Positions 25,204 to 36,690 of a DNA stretch of 64,000 bases are shown one piece after another. This DNA comes from Zopfochytrium polystomum (lineage: Eukaryota > Chytridiomycota > Chytridiomycetes > Chytridiales > Chytridiaceae). The stretch spans positions 98,523 to 162,522 of the forward strand of contig JAIVFJ010000150.1 of assembly GCA_025765615.1 (NCBI GenBank), read 5' to 3'. Positions within the stretch are counted from its first letter, which is position 1; each line of letters begins with the position of its first letter. A program made the position numbers and the translations under genes. The notes beneath the pieces were generated by a model that saw only the letters and a program-made list of their open reading frames with translations, ran no database searches and was not told the DNA's origin.

Positions 25204-28200
25204 ATGACGGACAAGGAGTACGAAAATATTCCGGAATTTGAGGCGTTGAAAGACAACTGGAATGACTTCAACCGTCTATTCACGACTTATTTTGGAAGTA
25301 AAGGAAATGCTCTACGTTGTCAAGTGTGAAAATGACACATACACAGGTTCCGACGATACCGTTAAGACGGCATATGCAGCGAATGCGCTGATGAGAAAAA
25401 AGCACGACGCTCAAGCTCAAAGCTGGCTACTTGGAAAGCTACCAAGGGCATCTAGAGTCCTATTGAGTGGGTGCATGACTGCACACGAGATGTATGAACA
25501 CCTGCTTGATGCAACGAAGTTGACGCGCTGAAAGGTTGAGAGCGAGCTCTATGACCATGCTCGGCGGATCAAGGCAGAAAGTCCTGGAGGTGCATCAAAG
25601 AAGGAGTTGACAAAATCCGCCGCTTTCACCACATCCAAAGCGGACAAGAAGAAGCAGACTTGCTTAAATTGCGGCAAGCCTGGACACCTGCGCAAGGACT
25701 GCTGGGCGAAAGGCGGTGGTGCAGCAGGAAAAGGACCAAAGCAAGGTGACGAACTCACCAAAGCTAAGAGCAAAGTGAACGCATCAGACGCACGCTATGC
25801 TTTCACAGTGAAGTTGAGAGGACCGAGTGAGGACGTTTGGTACCATGACAGTGGTGCGTCATACCACCTCACAAACGACCCCCATTTCTTCGTTCCAGGC
25901 ACCTACAGGGAAATGTCCGATGAGGTTACTATTTGAGATGGAAAACCACTCAAGATTGTTGCTGAGGGGAATGTTGTGTTTGACTCAACAATTTCATCTG
26001 GAAAAACTGTGGAAGTCACACTGCGGGGAGTACGATACTGCCCCAAGATCACAGCCAATCTAGTTTCCCACACACCTCTCACCCTTGCTGGCCTTGAGTT
26101 GTGTGGGAAGGGGGAGCGCATTGCCTATCAGACGAAGAATGCTGTAGTACTTGTTGGGAAGCTTGTTGGACGAAATCTGGAGATGCAGATAACTGCTAGG
26201 AGGCATGCTGCACCTTCAAAGTCAACAAGCAAGGTTCTGTTGACAGCAGACATCCAACATTGCCAGCTGTGCCACGCATTGCATGATGCAGCAAAGCAGC
26301 TTGCTGGAATGGTGGATGGATTTGAGCCCATTACACCAGAGTCGACCTCACTATGTGATGTGTGTCAGCATGCAAAGCTTACACGCCTTCCATTTCGAAG
26401 ATCCAAGAACCCCAGAGCACGGCACCCACTTGACCTGGTTCACATGGATTTCACACCAATTAAGGCAAAAGGTGTTGAAGGCGAGGAGATGGCTCTAGTC
26501 CTTACAGACAACTTCTCTGATCTGAAGGTCGCCTTTCTCATGAAGGGCCGGTTGGGGGAGGAGATACTGTCCAATTTTATGCCATGGCTCCGATGGGCAG
26601 AGAGAGCATGCAACTGGATGTTGAAAGCTATTCGGTGCAACAATGCAAAAGAATTCTACCTGGGGCGGTTTACCGACAAGATGAAAGAAATAGGAGTCGA
26701 ACTGCAAGCTCCTATCGCTTATGAGCATGAGCAGAGTGGAAAAGCGGAAATTGCAAACAGGAATTTGTTGGACTGAGCACGCTCAGCCCTGCTTGATGCT
26801 CAGATGGATAAGAAGTGGTGGCCTCATGCACTAGCCACTGCTGTTTACGTGAGTAATCGATTGCCTGTAAAGGGACTCTCTCTCACACCTATTGAGCTAT
26901 TCACTCAAATCAAACCTGACTTGGCAAGCCTCCGGGTATTTGGAGCCTGGGGATGGGCTCGCTATCCTGCTGAGCATTTGACTGGCAGTGAATGAGCAGA
27001 GTTGGGTTGTGCAAATGCTATCATATGCACAAGGCGGAAAGGCGTACAATGTTCTGGACCCTTCCACAAACGAAATATTTGTCGCTCGGAATGTGTGGTT
27101 TGACGAGACTCTCACTGGTCACCCGAGCGATTCTACCTCCAAAACTACTGTTTCCTCACACTCAAGCCAAAGGCGTCATCGCTCCAATACAGGATCTGAT
27201 TTGGTGACGTCCCTCTCACTGGTGAGGGGGGAGCACCAGCTGCAGACACAGACAGCAAGAGTGCGAGTGAAAGTGATACAGACTCAGAAGCGTGGGAAAA
27301 TGCGGCAACAAGTCCACAGCCAGGCTCGCCAGTGCGCGTGGCGTCAACAGAACAGCCAAGCACCCCTGTGAGTCAGCCATCACCACCTCGCTCACCACAG
27401 GAGCGCCATAGTGAGCGCATACAGATGCAACAAGATCAAGAGCGTACTCAGCAAGAACAAGCAGTATGTGATTTCCTGGAACGCAAGAAGAAGGGAAAGA
27501 AAGCAACTGGGGGGCGAGCCAACTTTGCTTTCATTTCTGTTGCAGAGGTCAAACGTGACCCCGAATGGAAGAGTTGGATAGCTGCTATGGATAAGCAGAT
27601 GAAAACACTTGACGAATATGGGACGTGGATATTGAAACCACTCCCACCAGGTCGCAAACCTATTGGATCGAAGTGGCACTTGGAGAGGCAGAAAGACGCA
27701 GATGGAAACGCGGTCCTATTGTTTGTAGATGATATGCTGACATTCTATTATGCCTCTGCAAAGGTGAACTTTGAGAAGTTCTGGACTCACCTGAACGCTA
27801 CTTTCGAGCTGCGTGATGTGGGCAGGCTGGAGCGCTATATTGATCAGTGTGCAACAGGACCGAGAGAAGGGGGAGATTCAATTGAGCAACTCATCGAATT
27901 TCTACGAGTTTCTGACCAGATTTTTCGATGGAGGATGCCAAGGCTATCTCCACCCCAATGGTGCCAGGGCGTGTTCTGGAGAAGCGTGGTGAAGAGCCAC
28001 GAAGAGCCCATGCAAGAATTGGTGGGCTGCTTGAATTTCCCAGCAGTTTGGACTCGACCAGACTTATCGTTTGCTGTTGGACGGTTGGGTCAAGTTATGG
28101 CCAATGCAACAGACAAACACTGGGAGGCAGGTCTAGACGTGCTACGCTACATCAAGGGAACTGCTGATGTGCCACTTGTGTTTCGAAGGGGTGGCAAGAT

Positions 28201-28665
28201 GGAACTTGTTGGATACTCTGATTCTGACTTTGCCTCAGACAAAGTGTCTGCAAAGTCTGTCTATGGATTTGTATTCTTCCTTGGAAACTGTGCTATTAGC
28301 TGGAGGAGCAAACGCGCAGCCTCAGTTGCAACATCAACAACAGTGGCAGAATTGGAGGGCCTCTTGGAGCCCACGAAGGAAGTGATTTGGTTGTGCGGAC
28401 TGTTGGGGGAGATTGGTCTCTCTGATTCAGGGCCAACCACTATCTACGAAGACAACACCTCAGTCATCAAGACAGTGATGGGGGACTGGAACCTCAAGCG
28501 TACCAAGCACAAAGCAGTTAAGGTCGAATTCGTGCAGGAGAAAATCCAGCATGAGAAAGTCATCTCTGTTGAGCACAAGCCAACAATGGAGATGGTTGTG
28601 GACATTTTTACCAAGTCGTTGGGACCATCTGTGTTCAGGAAACATGCAGAAGCATTGGGACTTTG
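25204..28665 (+). pseudogene. Copia-1 gag-pol, broken, RT core deleted
   Basis: The Gag-like start at 25204 (MTDKEYENIPEFEALKDNW) is followed by stops and frameshifts. A zinc knuckle CLNCGKPGHLRKDC lies at about 25657-25698, the protease motif WYHDSGASYHL at about 25840, and the GAG-pre-integrase CQLCH...LCDVCQHAKL at 26255-26385. The integrase core starts VHMDFTPI and has DNFSDLKVAF. The RT N terminus (WKSWIAAMDKQMKTLDEYGTW, then KWHLERQKDADGN) joins directly to LLFVDDMLTFYY at about 27715. The usual 100 or more residues between these blocks, including the first catalytic Asp, are missing. RNase H (VGYSDSDFASD, AISWRSKRAASVATSTT, EDNTS) is present to 28665. It was probably mobilised in trans or decayed after insertion. 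Confidence 0.85.
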
Positions 28666-28712
28666 ATTTAGTGGGTAGAAGGGTGTGGCGCATGAGGGGG
28701 AGTGTGGGAGTT

Positions 28713-28857
28713 CATGCTTGCACTTCCGTGTTGTTGTTGTCGTTCTGAAAGGACGACTTGTCAGAGATACATCAATAGAGAAAAAGTCAAACAACAAATC
28801 CGTAGACGACGAGATCGTGTCGCGACTGCTCCCGACGAGTTAGCAGCAGCACTCACA
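28713..28857 (+). repeat. Copia-1 3' LTR
   Basis: It matches the 5' LTR over 145 bp, with its first bases diverged (CATGC versus TGTGC), and is followed directly by the TGAGT target duplicate. Confidence 0.85.
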
Positions 28858-29245
28858 TGAGTGGAAGGAGTGAATGAAGTGGAGATGTGTGTTTGTGGGT
28901 TGTCCTTCTCCCCAACTTGGAGAGAAAGGAGAAAAACTCTGTCATGAATTATTGGTACATGATGATGATATACAGGCTGTAATAGTTGCTAGGCAAGCGT
29001 GACCGGCACAGGGTAAAAACCTCTCCTATATTATCTGCTTGAGCAGAGGAGGAGGAAAACTGTTGACACAGGGTTTCCGTTCCACTTAATACTCGGAGTA
29101 TTTGTCATCAGCGCAAGCCAGCGCCCAGGTCTGCATTGGCGGTGGCTCGCTCTCCCATGGGCATCGTGAGAACAATAACTGACAGTCACAATAGGTTCGG
29201 GTCTGTCTTGTGCCTCTTGCTGCTAACCAGTCAGTTCCACCTAAC
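28858..29245 (-). repeat. Putative 3' LTR of Copia-A1
   Basis: This non-coding 388-bp stretch begins TGTTAGGTGGAACTG after a G-rich polypurine tract and ends CCACTCA on the minus strand. No second copy is present in the window, so the call rests on the polypurine tract, the TG...CA ends and its position after RNase H. Confidence 0.45.
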
Positions 29246-32200
29246 ACCCCCCCACACGATGGCCATGGGTGTAGCACCCGTTATGCAAAGTGTGCGTAAG
29301 CGTCTGAGGCTTCGACCGAAAGGGTGTTCGAAAGGTCGGAGAGGTCAGTTGCTGGTGCTGAGACTTCGAGAGTGGTTTTGTGAGAATGTCTGCAATCTGG
29401 TCGCTGGTTGGTACGTAGCATACAGTGATCTCTCCAGTGGCTACGCCTTGTCGGAGGAAATGAGCACGTATGTCAATGTGTTTTGTGCGAGCATGTGTGA
29501 GAGGGTTGAGCACGAGTGTAATTGCAGATTGATTGTCCTCGAGGATTGGTAGTGGCCGCTGTGCGGGGAGTTGCAACTCTGATAATACGGCTAGAAGCCA
29601 TTGTGCTTCTTGGAAGGCTTCAGAAAGTGAGTAGTATTCTGCTTCCGTGGAGGATAGCGATACTCGATGTTGTTTGCGTGAGACCCAAGAGACAGCAGCA
29701 CCCATGAGGAAGAAGACATATCCAGTGCGTGATGTGCGGTCTCCAGGTTCGCCCCCATAGGATGCATCAGCGTATGCAGCTTGTTCAAGGCCGTCATTTG
29801 TGAAGAGCTGTAGCAGCTTGTGGCTTTGCCTTTAGAATAATCTGTAGTCCCAGGTGCCTCGGAGGTAACGTAGCAGGCGGCGGAGTGCATTGCAATGGCA
29901 CTGGCGTGGCTTCAGTTGGAACTGGGAGAGTACATTTGTTGCAAATGCGATATCTGGCCGAGTTTGTGTTGCGAGGTATTGAATTTTCATGAGTGTGGAT
30001 CGATACCAGCTTGAGTCGCTCTCACTGAGTTCAATCGACATTTTGTCATGCATAAAGGTGATAGACATTGGAGTTGACGCAATATCGAGGTCGTCCCACA
30101 TTTTCTCTTCAGTGAAAATTGTCCTGGTGTATTCGTCTAGGCCCATCCAAATGCCTTTGGCGTTGCGCTTGAGGTGGATGCGAATCACTTGGCTGACAGT
30201 GGTTTCCTCGAGGGACATGCTGTACTCAGCACAAAAGCATCCTCAATTTTTGCGACAAGAGCTGGGGTGTTGGCCATGACATTGATGTCGTCGACAAAGA
30301 CAAAGATGATTTCAAACGTTTGCTGCTGAGAGTCTACTCGAAAGAAGAGGCAGGGCTCAGCAAGAGATTGATTGAAGCCAAGTTTCTCGACAATGAACTT
30401 GCGAAGGTCAAGGACCAGTTTCGTCCAGATTGATGGAGTCCATAGATGCTCTTGAGGAGTTTGCAGAATAGATTCTTTCCATCTGGAATTGCTTGTGTCC
30501 TTTTGGTGGATGCATGTAGATGACTTCTTTGAGGAAAGCGTACAGGTAGGCTGTGTTGACATCCATGCTGTGGTACTCGAGGTCAAAAGCAAGGCTGATT
30601 GCAATGAGCAGTTGGATGGCCTGGATCCGGACGACAGGAGAAAAGGTGTCTGTGTAGTCGATGCCTTTGCGTTGAGTGTTTCCACATGCAACAAGACAGG
30701 CTTTCCATTGCTTCAGCCACACAAATGGGTCGAGCTTGTAGGCATAAACCCATTTGCAGAACATTGCACGTTCGCCAGGAGGAAGAACTGCCCATTCCCA
30801 GACCTTGTGCTTGTCCATGAGAGAGCTCAAGCTCACATGCAGTCCATTCTTCATTATAGTCTGATGCGTGGGCTTCCTTGTGCGAATGTGGCACTGGTGG
30901 GAGTTGTGATTGGTGGATTGATTCTTTTGGGAAGCGTGGTTCTGGTTTGGCTGATGCAAGGTAGAGTCGCAAGAGATGGCGAGTGATTGTACGATTTGCA
31001 AGTAGCTTGCGAAGTCCAGTTGGTGCATCTTTGATGTTGACAATGACGGATGGTGGAAGTGGTGATTCAATGACAGGTTCCGGTTCAGTGCTGATGGATG
31101 CTGCTATGTGGTCTGCCGTTGGAGCTAGGCTCTCTTCAGGTTCGTCTTCATCTTTGCCCAGGACAACTGCGAATGTGTCAGGGTTCTAACCATAGTCGTC
31201 ATCATCATTATCGTCTTCCATATCTTGGGGAAGAGTTGGAGGTTGATCAGGGGAGTTTGATGGTGATGATGTCGGCTGTCCCCCCCAGGAAGCCTGACGC
31301 AGTTGCTGGCGAGTACGAGTGGAGGGAGCACCATCAGGAGGAGAGTTGGATAATCGACGGTAAGAGTCAAGTGGTGGCTCAACAGGCTCGAAAGAAGGGG
31401 AGTCGTCAGTTTCAGGAAAATCCGTAAAATCATCAGAGAGAGAAGTTAAGAAATCAGAATTAAGAGATTGAAGCTTAGTGTCACTGCGAACAAGGCCAGA
31501 AAGACCCGCTCATGCAAGTAGTGACGTGTCCGAAGAATGGTCCATGCAGTAAAGTCGTAGCTGAGGGCAATAGACTCACTGTCTGCGTCAAAACCCAAGA
31601 AGAGTCCAAGTGAGGCCCAAGGAGAGAACTTGGTCTTGTGTGAGTTTGCAGGTTCTGTATACTCATTGTTGAGTGTGACAATGAGGCAGCCAAAAATTCC
31701 AAGGTGGCGTAGGTTGGGTTTACGGCCTTGGTAATATTCAAATGGAATTCGACCAGTGCGAGTTTGTTGCACACGATTGTGCAGGAATGAAGCTTGGCGT
31801 ATTGCGTAGGACGAGAAGAACCGCAGAAGCTGAGCTTCAATCAGGAGACAGGAAGCAATGTGGGTGATGACCTTGATGGCATTTTCTGCAACACCATCAC
31901 CCTCCTTGATGTAAGGGACAGAAGGCTGAAAGACGATGGGAGGTTGGTGGTTGATACAGTAGGCCTCAAATTGGTGAGTGTTAAGACTGAGGTTGTCTGC
32001 CTGTACAAATAGAGTTTGACGAGTGGGGAAGAGTTGCTCTTCAAAATCAATGCGATCAATTATCCTTTGAGTGATGCCAGCTGTGCGAGCGACAGTGTTG
32101 ACCCAAGTATAGCCTGTGGCGTAGTCGACAATAACTTCATTGCTTTTGTTGGATAGTTCTGAAATTAGGTCGTCCAACCAATCTCCAAAATTTGCTGCGC

Positions 32201-32255
32201 CTTTAAGAATGGGGAATGGACGGGAGGCATACTTGATTTGATCACGCTCGCTCAT
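29246..32255 (-). pseudogene. Copia-A1 gag-integrase-RT-RNase H remnant
   Basis: Gag starts at 32255 (MSERDQIKYASRPFPILKGA). After about 40 residues it jumps into the integrase core (IVDYATGYTWVNTV, then GVAENAIKVITH and FEYYQGRKPNLRHLGIFGC), so the rest of gag, the protease and the integrase N terminus are deleted. RT reads KWVYAYKLDPF, KACLVACGNTQRKGIDYTDT and HSMDVNTAYL around 30560-30790, then FVFVDDINVM at about 30300 in another frame. YLATQTRPDIAFATNVLSQF follows at about 29960. RNase H (VSWVSRKQHRVSLSSTEAEY, EDNQSAITL, KHIDIRAHFLR, ADILTKPL) is intact from 29705 to 29270. At least four frame changes separate these pieces. Confidence 0.82.
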
Positions 32256-33139
32256 GCTTGGGAGGAAAATGTGTGAGAGGGTTGCAGTAGAATAGAAATT
32301 TGAAAGGGAGTGATTTCCCTAATTTGGTGGCAGATTCTGAGACTTCTTGAGCAGGTAATATAAGAATAAGCTGTAAACAAATGCAGTACGACGGTTGTGG
32401 GTGGAGTTGTAAGTGTGAGTAGATTATTTTCTCAATGGGGTACTCTGGTGATGAGTTGGTGTTGAGAAAAGCAGACTTGTCACGATTGTGGAGCGAAAAT
32501 GAGTGGGCCAAAATGAAGCTGCAGCTTGCAACTCAATATTCCACGAGGCCAAGGACGAATTTGGAGAATCACTGAGTCGTCCCACGTAGATCCGAAGTTG
32601 TAGAATGCAGGAAAATTTGGTTTGAAGTAAATTCGTGGAGTTTTGGCTGCGTTGTGTTGGTGGGGAGCTCCAAGTAACGAATTTTGATGAATTTGGCGCT
32701 AATGGGACAGTAAAAACGCGGACAGCTGTTATTCTGTAAGGAACCAGTCGAGGATCACGACGTTTGGTGCAGAGATAGAGTGAAAGTGGCTCTTTCCTGT
32801 GGTGGTAAGCGATGCCTAAAGTGATTGAAAGAAGTGGGCAAACTAGAAGGTCGCGTTTTGGTCGTTTTTCGGTCGTTTTGCGCGTTTTCCAATGTGGCTG
32901 ATCTGTTGCACGTTGCACGACGCTTTTGCAGCGAAAAACAAACGTTGAAACGTCTTCTCCGAAGTTGGTAGTGGTGGAGGTGTGAGGGACAAAACTTGAA
33001 GGTGTTGGTTCTGCAGGTAGTGATGCTGGTGATGTGTGGTGGTAAGTGGCACTGTTTGTTTACTCGTTCTGCACGCCCCCCTTGTTGTTGCTATGCGTTC
33101 TGCTCGTTCTCCTTATTTTCCACTGATCTCTACTTCAAG
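32256..33139 (-). other. Copia-A1 leader (5' UTR) between LTR-E and gag
   Basis: About 880 bases lie between the LTR-E end and the gag ATG. The segment is alignable by eye with 60248-60930 plus 56947-57124, the leader of copy A3, including the shared GACTTGTCAC motif and the CACGAGGCCAAGGACGAATTT block. No ORF in it is supported. Confidence 0.6.
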
Positions 33140-33411
33140 TGATTGGGATGGGTCACAATTTTGCATGAAAGAAATGACCACTGCTGTGTGTGGATGGTGG
33201 TGATCTACTCTGGTGGACTACTCTCTTGTGATGGTGAAGCTGAGGTGGGAGACTGCTGTATGATGTTTGCTGTTTGGCTTTATACAAAATTGTGACAAAG
33301 ACCAGGTGATAAAAAATGCACCTAATCCTCATCACAGTTGGTGCTCCCATGCACCACAGCGTGAGGTGTTGCTCCTGCACACTGCTTACTGCAAAAACCC
33401 AAAATCTAACA
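33140..33411 (-). repeat. LTR-E copy 1 (5' LTR of Copia-A1)
   Basis: A 272-bp repeat begins TGTTAGATTTTGGG and ends CCCATCCCAATCA on the minus strand. Related copies lie at 46816-47059 (partial) and 60931-61240 (with a 38-bp internal duplication). Confidence 0.8.
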
Positions 33412-33419
33412 ATCATCTG

Positions 33420-33860
33420 CACTCTTGCTCTACAAACAGTCAAGTCTCTAGATTGGCCGTGTTCATCTTGATTTGCTCTGTGAACAACAATAACTGAAAC
33501 TGCTGCCGGGAGGCGAGGGACTTGCTCCACAAACTCGATATTCTGCTGGCGAAAGTTAGCCACAAAGCCTCGGTGCACATTTCAGCCATTGCTGCGCAGC
33601 CGATTGACAGTCATGATGGGAAGAACAGGAGAAAGCAGCATTTCTTCAACCATAGTGAGAGATCTCAGAGCTTGTCTTATTTCCAAATCAATGGTGGAGA
33701 ATTCTGGGATCATGTCATTCTCAATTCCAAAAAGGGGAACCCCAGCATTCTGGTGCTTCATCAGATCTGAATAGACTTCAGAACAAAAACAGTCAGCACT
33801 GGTTAACTTACCTTTTTTGCACCAGTCACACTTATAGTTGTTGGCCACTGGAAGTGGCAT
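33420..33860 (-). pseudogene. Helitron protein remnant (region N-terminal to the Rep/helicase)
   Basis: Minus-strand frames read YKCDWCKKGK, then FGIENDMIPEF, LTMVEEMLLSPVLPIMTVNRL (starting at 33860), and after a frame break FVANFRQQNIEFVEQVPRLP followed by VIVVHRANQ. The pattern (Cys pair, N-x-M-x-P, L-x-x-VEEMLI-x-x-x-PIM, G-x-x-x-NFPQ, LPRLP, I-VVRR) is that of the domain preceding the Helitron-like domain in eukaryotic Helitron proteins. I see neither the HUH Rep motif nor the helicase here, so this is a fragment. Confidence 0.6.
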
Positions 33861-34990
33861 GTCTTTTGCTGGCCAAAGCTCTCTGCTTGCAGTGCAGTGA
33901 AGTGAGTTGTATCAAGTCATTTTCTCGTGAAATTGAGTCATAGCAGTCTTTGCAAAAAGCTGCTCAATCAGAGGACCATTTTCAGCTCTTTCAAACTGCT
34001 GCAAGTAGTTGCCTTGAGGAATTTGGTCCTACAGGATGCAAATAATTAGATTGACTGAAGCAAATATGAAAAGGTAGTCAAAGAGAGCGAAACCTGTAGT
34101 GTAGGCTCATCTGCCTCATGCCTTTCATTCTCAGGCTGTGCAACTGCTTGGTTGTGCTGCAGCTTGTGCTTCACCATGAGCAAGTGCTTGAACACGAATG
34201 GGTGGATGAATTGGAGCTTGAGTTGCTGCTCCAACTGGAAGTCTTCTCTGTACGGAGACCCTTGAGACTGCTTGGCGCAGTGCAGCATCAGCGGCACTTT
34301 GGACTTGAACAGCAGCCTCTCAAGCGTGATGATTGGCTTCCTTTTGTTCTTCAGTCAGTTTTGGTCTGCCAGCTCTTGATCGTTTTTGGACCCATTCTGT
34401 GTAGCAGGTCTGATTTTACTTTTCCCTTTTTTTTTTTTTTTTTTTGTTTTTTTGGTTTTCACCATGATTCCAATGAGGAAAAGTAACAGAACAAAAAAAA
34501 AAAAAAAAAAAAAAACAAAAATTTACTGCACAAGCACCACACACACACACACACTCACATGCACGGATATTAGCCAGCAGCAGCAGCAGTAGCCTGCGAT
34601 TCAGGGACAGCAGGCTGTGTTGGGACCTGCGACGTGCAGACAACAACAGCAGACAATGACAGCAGATGACAACGTAGACGACGACAACGAGTCGTGGGCT
34701 TGTTGTAATTTTCCTTTTTTTTTCTTATCGATCTTCACTCCTTTTTTCTATTTTTTCTACTCTTTTTTTTGCTTTTTTTTCTGTTTTGTCTGCTTTTTTT
34801 CCATTTTATCTGCTTTTTTTCCATTTTGTCTGCTTTTTTTCCTCTTTTTTTTTGTCCTTTCCTGTTTTCTAAACATTTCTGACAAAACCCCTAAGCGAAT
34901 TAATGAGTGGTTCCCCTAATTCACTAATCAAAAAATGGGCCCTGGGGGATTCACGTGTAGAATTAAATCCTCCCCCGCTGCGCAGGCTCG
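33861..34990. other. Low-complexity and unassigned region
   Basis: It holds possible further Helitron-derived minus-strand coding (around 34100-34390, with a Lys/Arg/Gln-rich reading that I cannot assign), poly-T at 34429-34446, poly-A at 34494-34514, a (CA)n tract at 34537-34556, a CAG/CAA-rich patch and a T-rich imperfect tandem repeat (TCTGCTTTTTTTCCATTTT-like, 34720-34870). No gene is supported. Confidence 0.4.
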
Positions 34991-35149
34991 GAAAAAAAGA
35001 GATAGGCAAAGGCGGCTGTTGTTCTAGCTTTGTTCATCCTACCGGTAGGAACAATGCAATTAGAACATGCACAAAAACCCTCAAACTATGCACTTTGCAC
35101 ATGTAACACAGCACAGCAAGCATGCAGAAGCAGTGTACCACTGCCCCAT

Positions 35150-35275
35150 GCTCTGGAATCCGCTCCCTGATCTGGAATTCCACTCTCTGCTTCGGAATTC
35201 CGCTCCCTTATCTGGATTTCCGCTCGCTGCATTGGAATTCCCCTCCGCGATCTGGAATTCCGCCCTCTGCTGTGC
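35150..35275 (+). repeat. U3 minisatellite 1 of LTR-B (GGAATTCC unit)
   Basis: A unit of about 18-20 bases, typified by CTCCCTGATCTGGAATTCCG, is repeated with variation. The same array is in reverse orientation at about 52275-52415, and a two-unit version at about 46715-46755. Confidence 0.85.
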
Positions 35276-35499
35276 TGTGCAATCTGAGCAATGCAACAGG
35301 CATTTAGGAATGAGGGATTGCACCAATCACTGCATTTCTAAAAGTGAGATAAAAACTGAGCTCACCAGAGATTGCACCAATCATTGGATTTCTAAAAACA
35401 AGGAAAAAAGCAGCTTGTTTCCCTAATAACTTTCCTGATTTGGAAACATCCAAACCAATTTACAAGCAACTGTTTCTCAAACAAGCTGTAAATTGGTTC

Positions 35500-35710
35500 C
35501 TGGTGGTACTCAGACCAGACAAAGTACTCAGCCCACAGTGGTACTCAGCCCTGGCTGGTACTTAGCCCTGAGTGGTGCACAGCCCAGGCTGGTACTCAGC
35601 CCTGGGTGGTGCTCAGCCCAAGGCTGGTACTTAGCCCTGGCTGGTACTCAGCCCTGAGTGATGCCCAGCCCTGGGTGGTACTCAGCCATGAATGGGTACT
35701 TAGCAAAAAG
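35500..35710 (+). repeat. U3 minisatellite 2 of LTR-B (GGTACTCAGCCC unit)
   Basis: A unit of about 17-18 bases (GGTACTCAGCCCTGGCT and variants) occurs about a dozen times. The reverse-oriented counterpart is at about 51830-52035. Confidence 0.85.
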
Positions 35711-35853
35711 GGTTTCTGACTCTAAACAAGACCAACCTGTCTGTGAGCACCGGCTCACCAGCTACTTTAAGGCAACAAAGGGCTCTTGGCTCTCTACAAG
35801 AAAAGGGCTACCGCTCTAGATAAGTCCACTGGTCCACCAAGCCGCTACCAAGC

Positions 35854-36642
35854 ATGTCTACTTCAACCCCCAAGGCTGTCCGCTTCTCTTCTTACGTCTA
35901 CCAGGCTTGGGAACTGCATGTGGAAGAAGTCATCAAGCCGGTCATGGCATACAATCTTGTTGCCAGCTTCCTCAAGCCTGATTACTTCGGTACGTTCAGC
36001 GAGCACTGCACCAAGGTCGGCATCAGCGCTGCTCCTCCCAGCATTGGTTCTCCCCCTGAATCCTCTGCAATGGCGGAGGCCAAGGCTGCGTACAGTGAGA
36101 TGTACCGTCTGCACCACGCTGCCCTTGACAAGTACCACACTGGTATACGCCAAGAACACAAGACCTACAGGGAGCTTGAGGCCCAACACGACAAGGCGGT
36201 TGCTACCCTCGACTCCTGCTTGTGCATTGAGGATGTGCGCTCCATGAATGCAGCAAACATCACCAACTGCGCTGACCGGTACAAGTGGCTCAATGACAAG
36301 TACGCCCTGCAGGACCACACTGGTTCACAGCAGGACAAGTGGCTTGCGACTTACAGTCGTTTGGCAAAACCCAGAGACTCTGGTCCGGCAGTCCAGGAGT
36401 GGTACACCACTCTGACCACACTGGTCACGGATTGGCCGAAGCATTTCAAATGTACTGCCACCACTTGCAGGGGTGTGACAAACATCCTGCGTTCTGCCAT
36501 CATCCACAAAGCAAGGGAAACGCTGCCTGGATGTGAAATCTTCTCTGGCTTTCATCAAAATCTTCTCAAGGGGCTGTCAGGCTACGCCAACACCAGCGAT
36601 CTTGTCAAGGAGTTGACAAACTGCCACACGCTGTATCAGTAA
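35854..36642 (+). CDS. Gag of element B1
   Basis: An intact 262-codon ORF (MSTSTPKAVRFSSYVYQAWE, ending ELTNCHTLYQ) is followed by a single in-frame TAA. It is predicted mostly helical with no zinc knuckle, in the position of a Copia Gag directly after the LTR and leader. The reverse copy at 54520-53777 preserves almost every residue but has a stop early on. Assignment as Gag is by position plus conservation between copies; I do not recognise a named Gag domain. Confidence 0.6.
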   Translation: MSTSTPKAVRFSSYVYQAWELHVEEVIKPVMAYNLVASFLKPDYFGTFSEHCTKVGISAAPPSIGSPPESSAMAEAKAAYSEMYRLHHAALDKYHTGIRQEHKTYRELEAQHDKAVATLDSCLCIEDVRSMNAANITNCADRYKWLNDKYALQDHTGSQQDKWLATYSRLAKPRDSGPAVQEWYTTLTTLVTDWPKHFKCTATTCRGVTNILRSAIIHKARETLPGCEIFSGFHQNLLKGLSGYANTSDLVKELTNCHTLYQ

Positions 36643-36690
36643 AGCAAAGAGAAGAACAGCAGACACTCTGCTCACCACGGCACTTCTGAG

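Larger units (their letters stand above)
24831..28862 (+). mobile_element. Copia-1: complete but defective Ty1/copia element with 5-bp TSD
   Basis: The element is bounded by LTRs at 24836-24980 and 28713-28857 and flanked by TGAGT at 24831-24835 and 28858-28862, a textbook 5-bp target-site duplication. The sequence just inside the 5' LTR (from 24981, GTTATCAGCAC) resembles the initiator-tRNA primer-binding core TATCAG. A purine-rich GAGGGGGAG stretch lies just before the 3' LTR. The order gag, protease, integrase, RT, RNase H is that of Ty1/copia. The coding region is broken by stops (for example after 25530 and near 25934) and has an internal RT deletion, so it is not autonomous. Confidence 0.88.
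28858..33411 (-). mobile_element. Copia-A1: rearranged minus-strand Ty1/copia element
   Basis: Reading on the minus strand, an LTR of family E (33411 to 33140) is followed by a long leader and gag at 32255, then integrase, RT, RNase H, and a purine tract GTGTGGGGGGG (near 29250). The sequence TGTTAGGTGG that follows begins a putative 3' LTR (29245 to 28858, ending CCACTCA). The two LTR-like ends do not match each other, gag is fused straight to integrase, and several frameshifts are present. The copy is therefore a recombinant or heavily decayed element. Its last LTR bases overlap the Copia-1 target duplicate. Confidence 0.7.

Noticed and set aside
35150..35275. GGAATTCC repeats as heat-shock elements
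   Set aside because: GAA and TTC are adjacent without the 2-base spacing, so they do not fit the HSE consensus, unlike the array at 57154.
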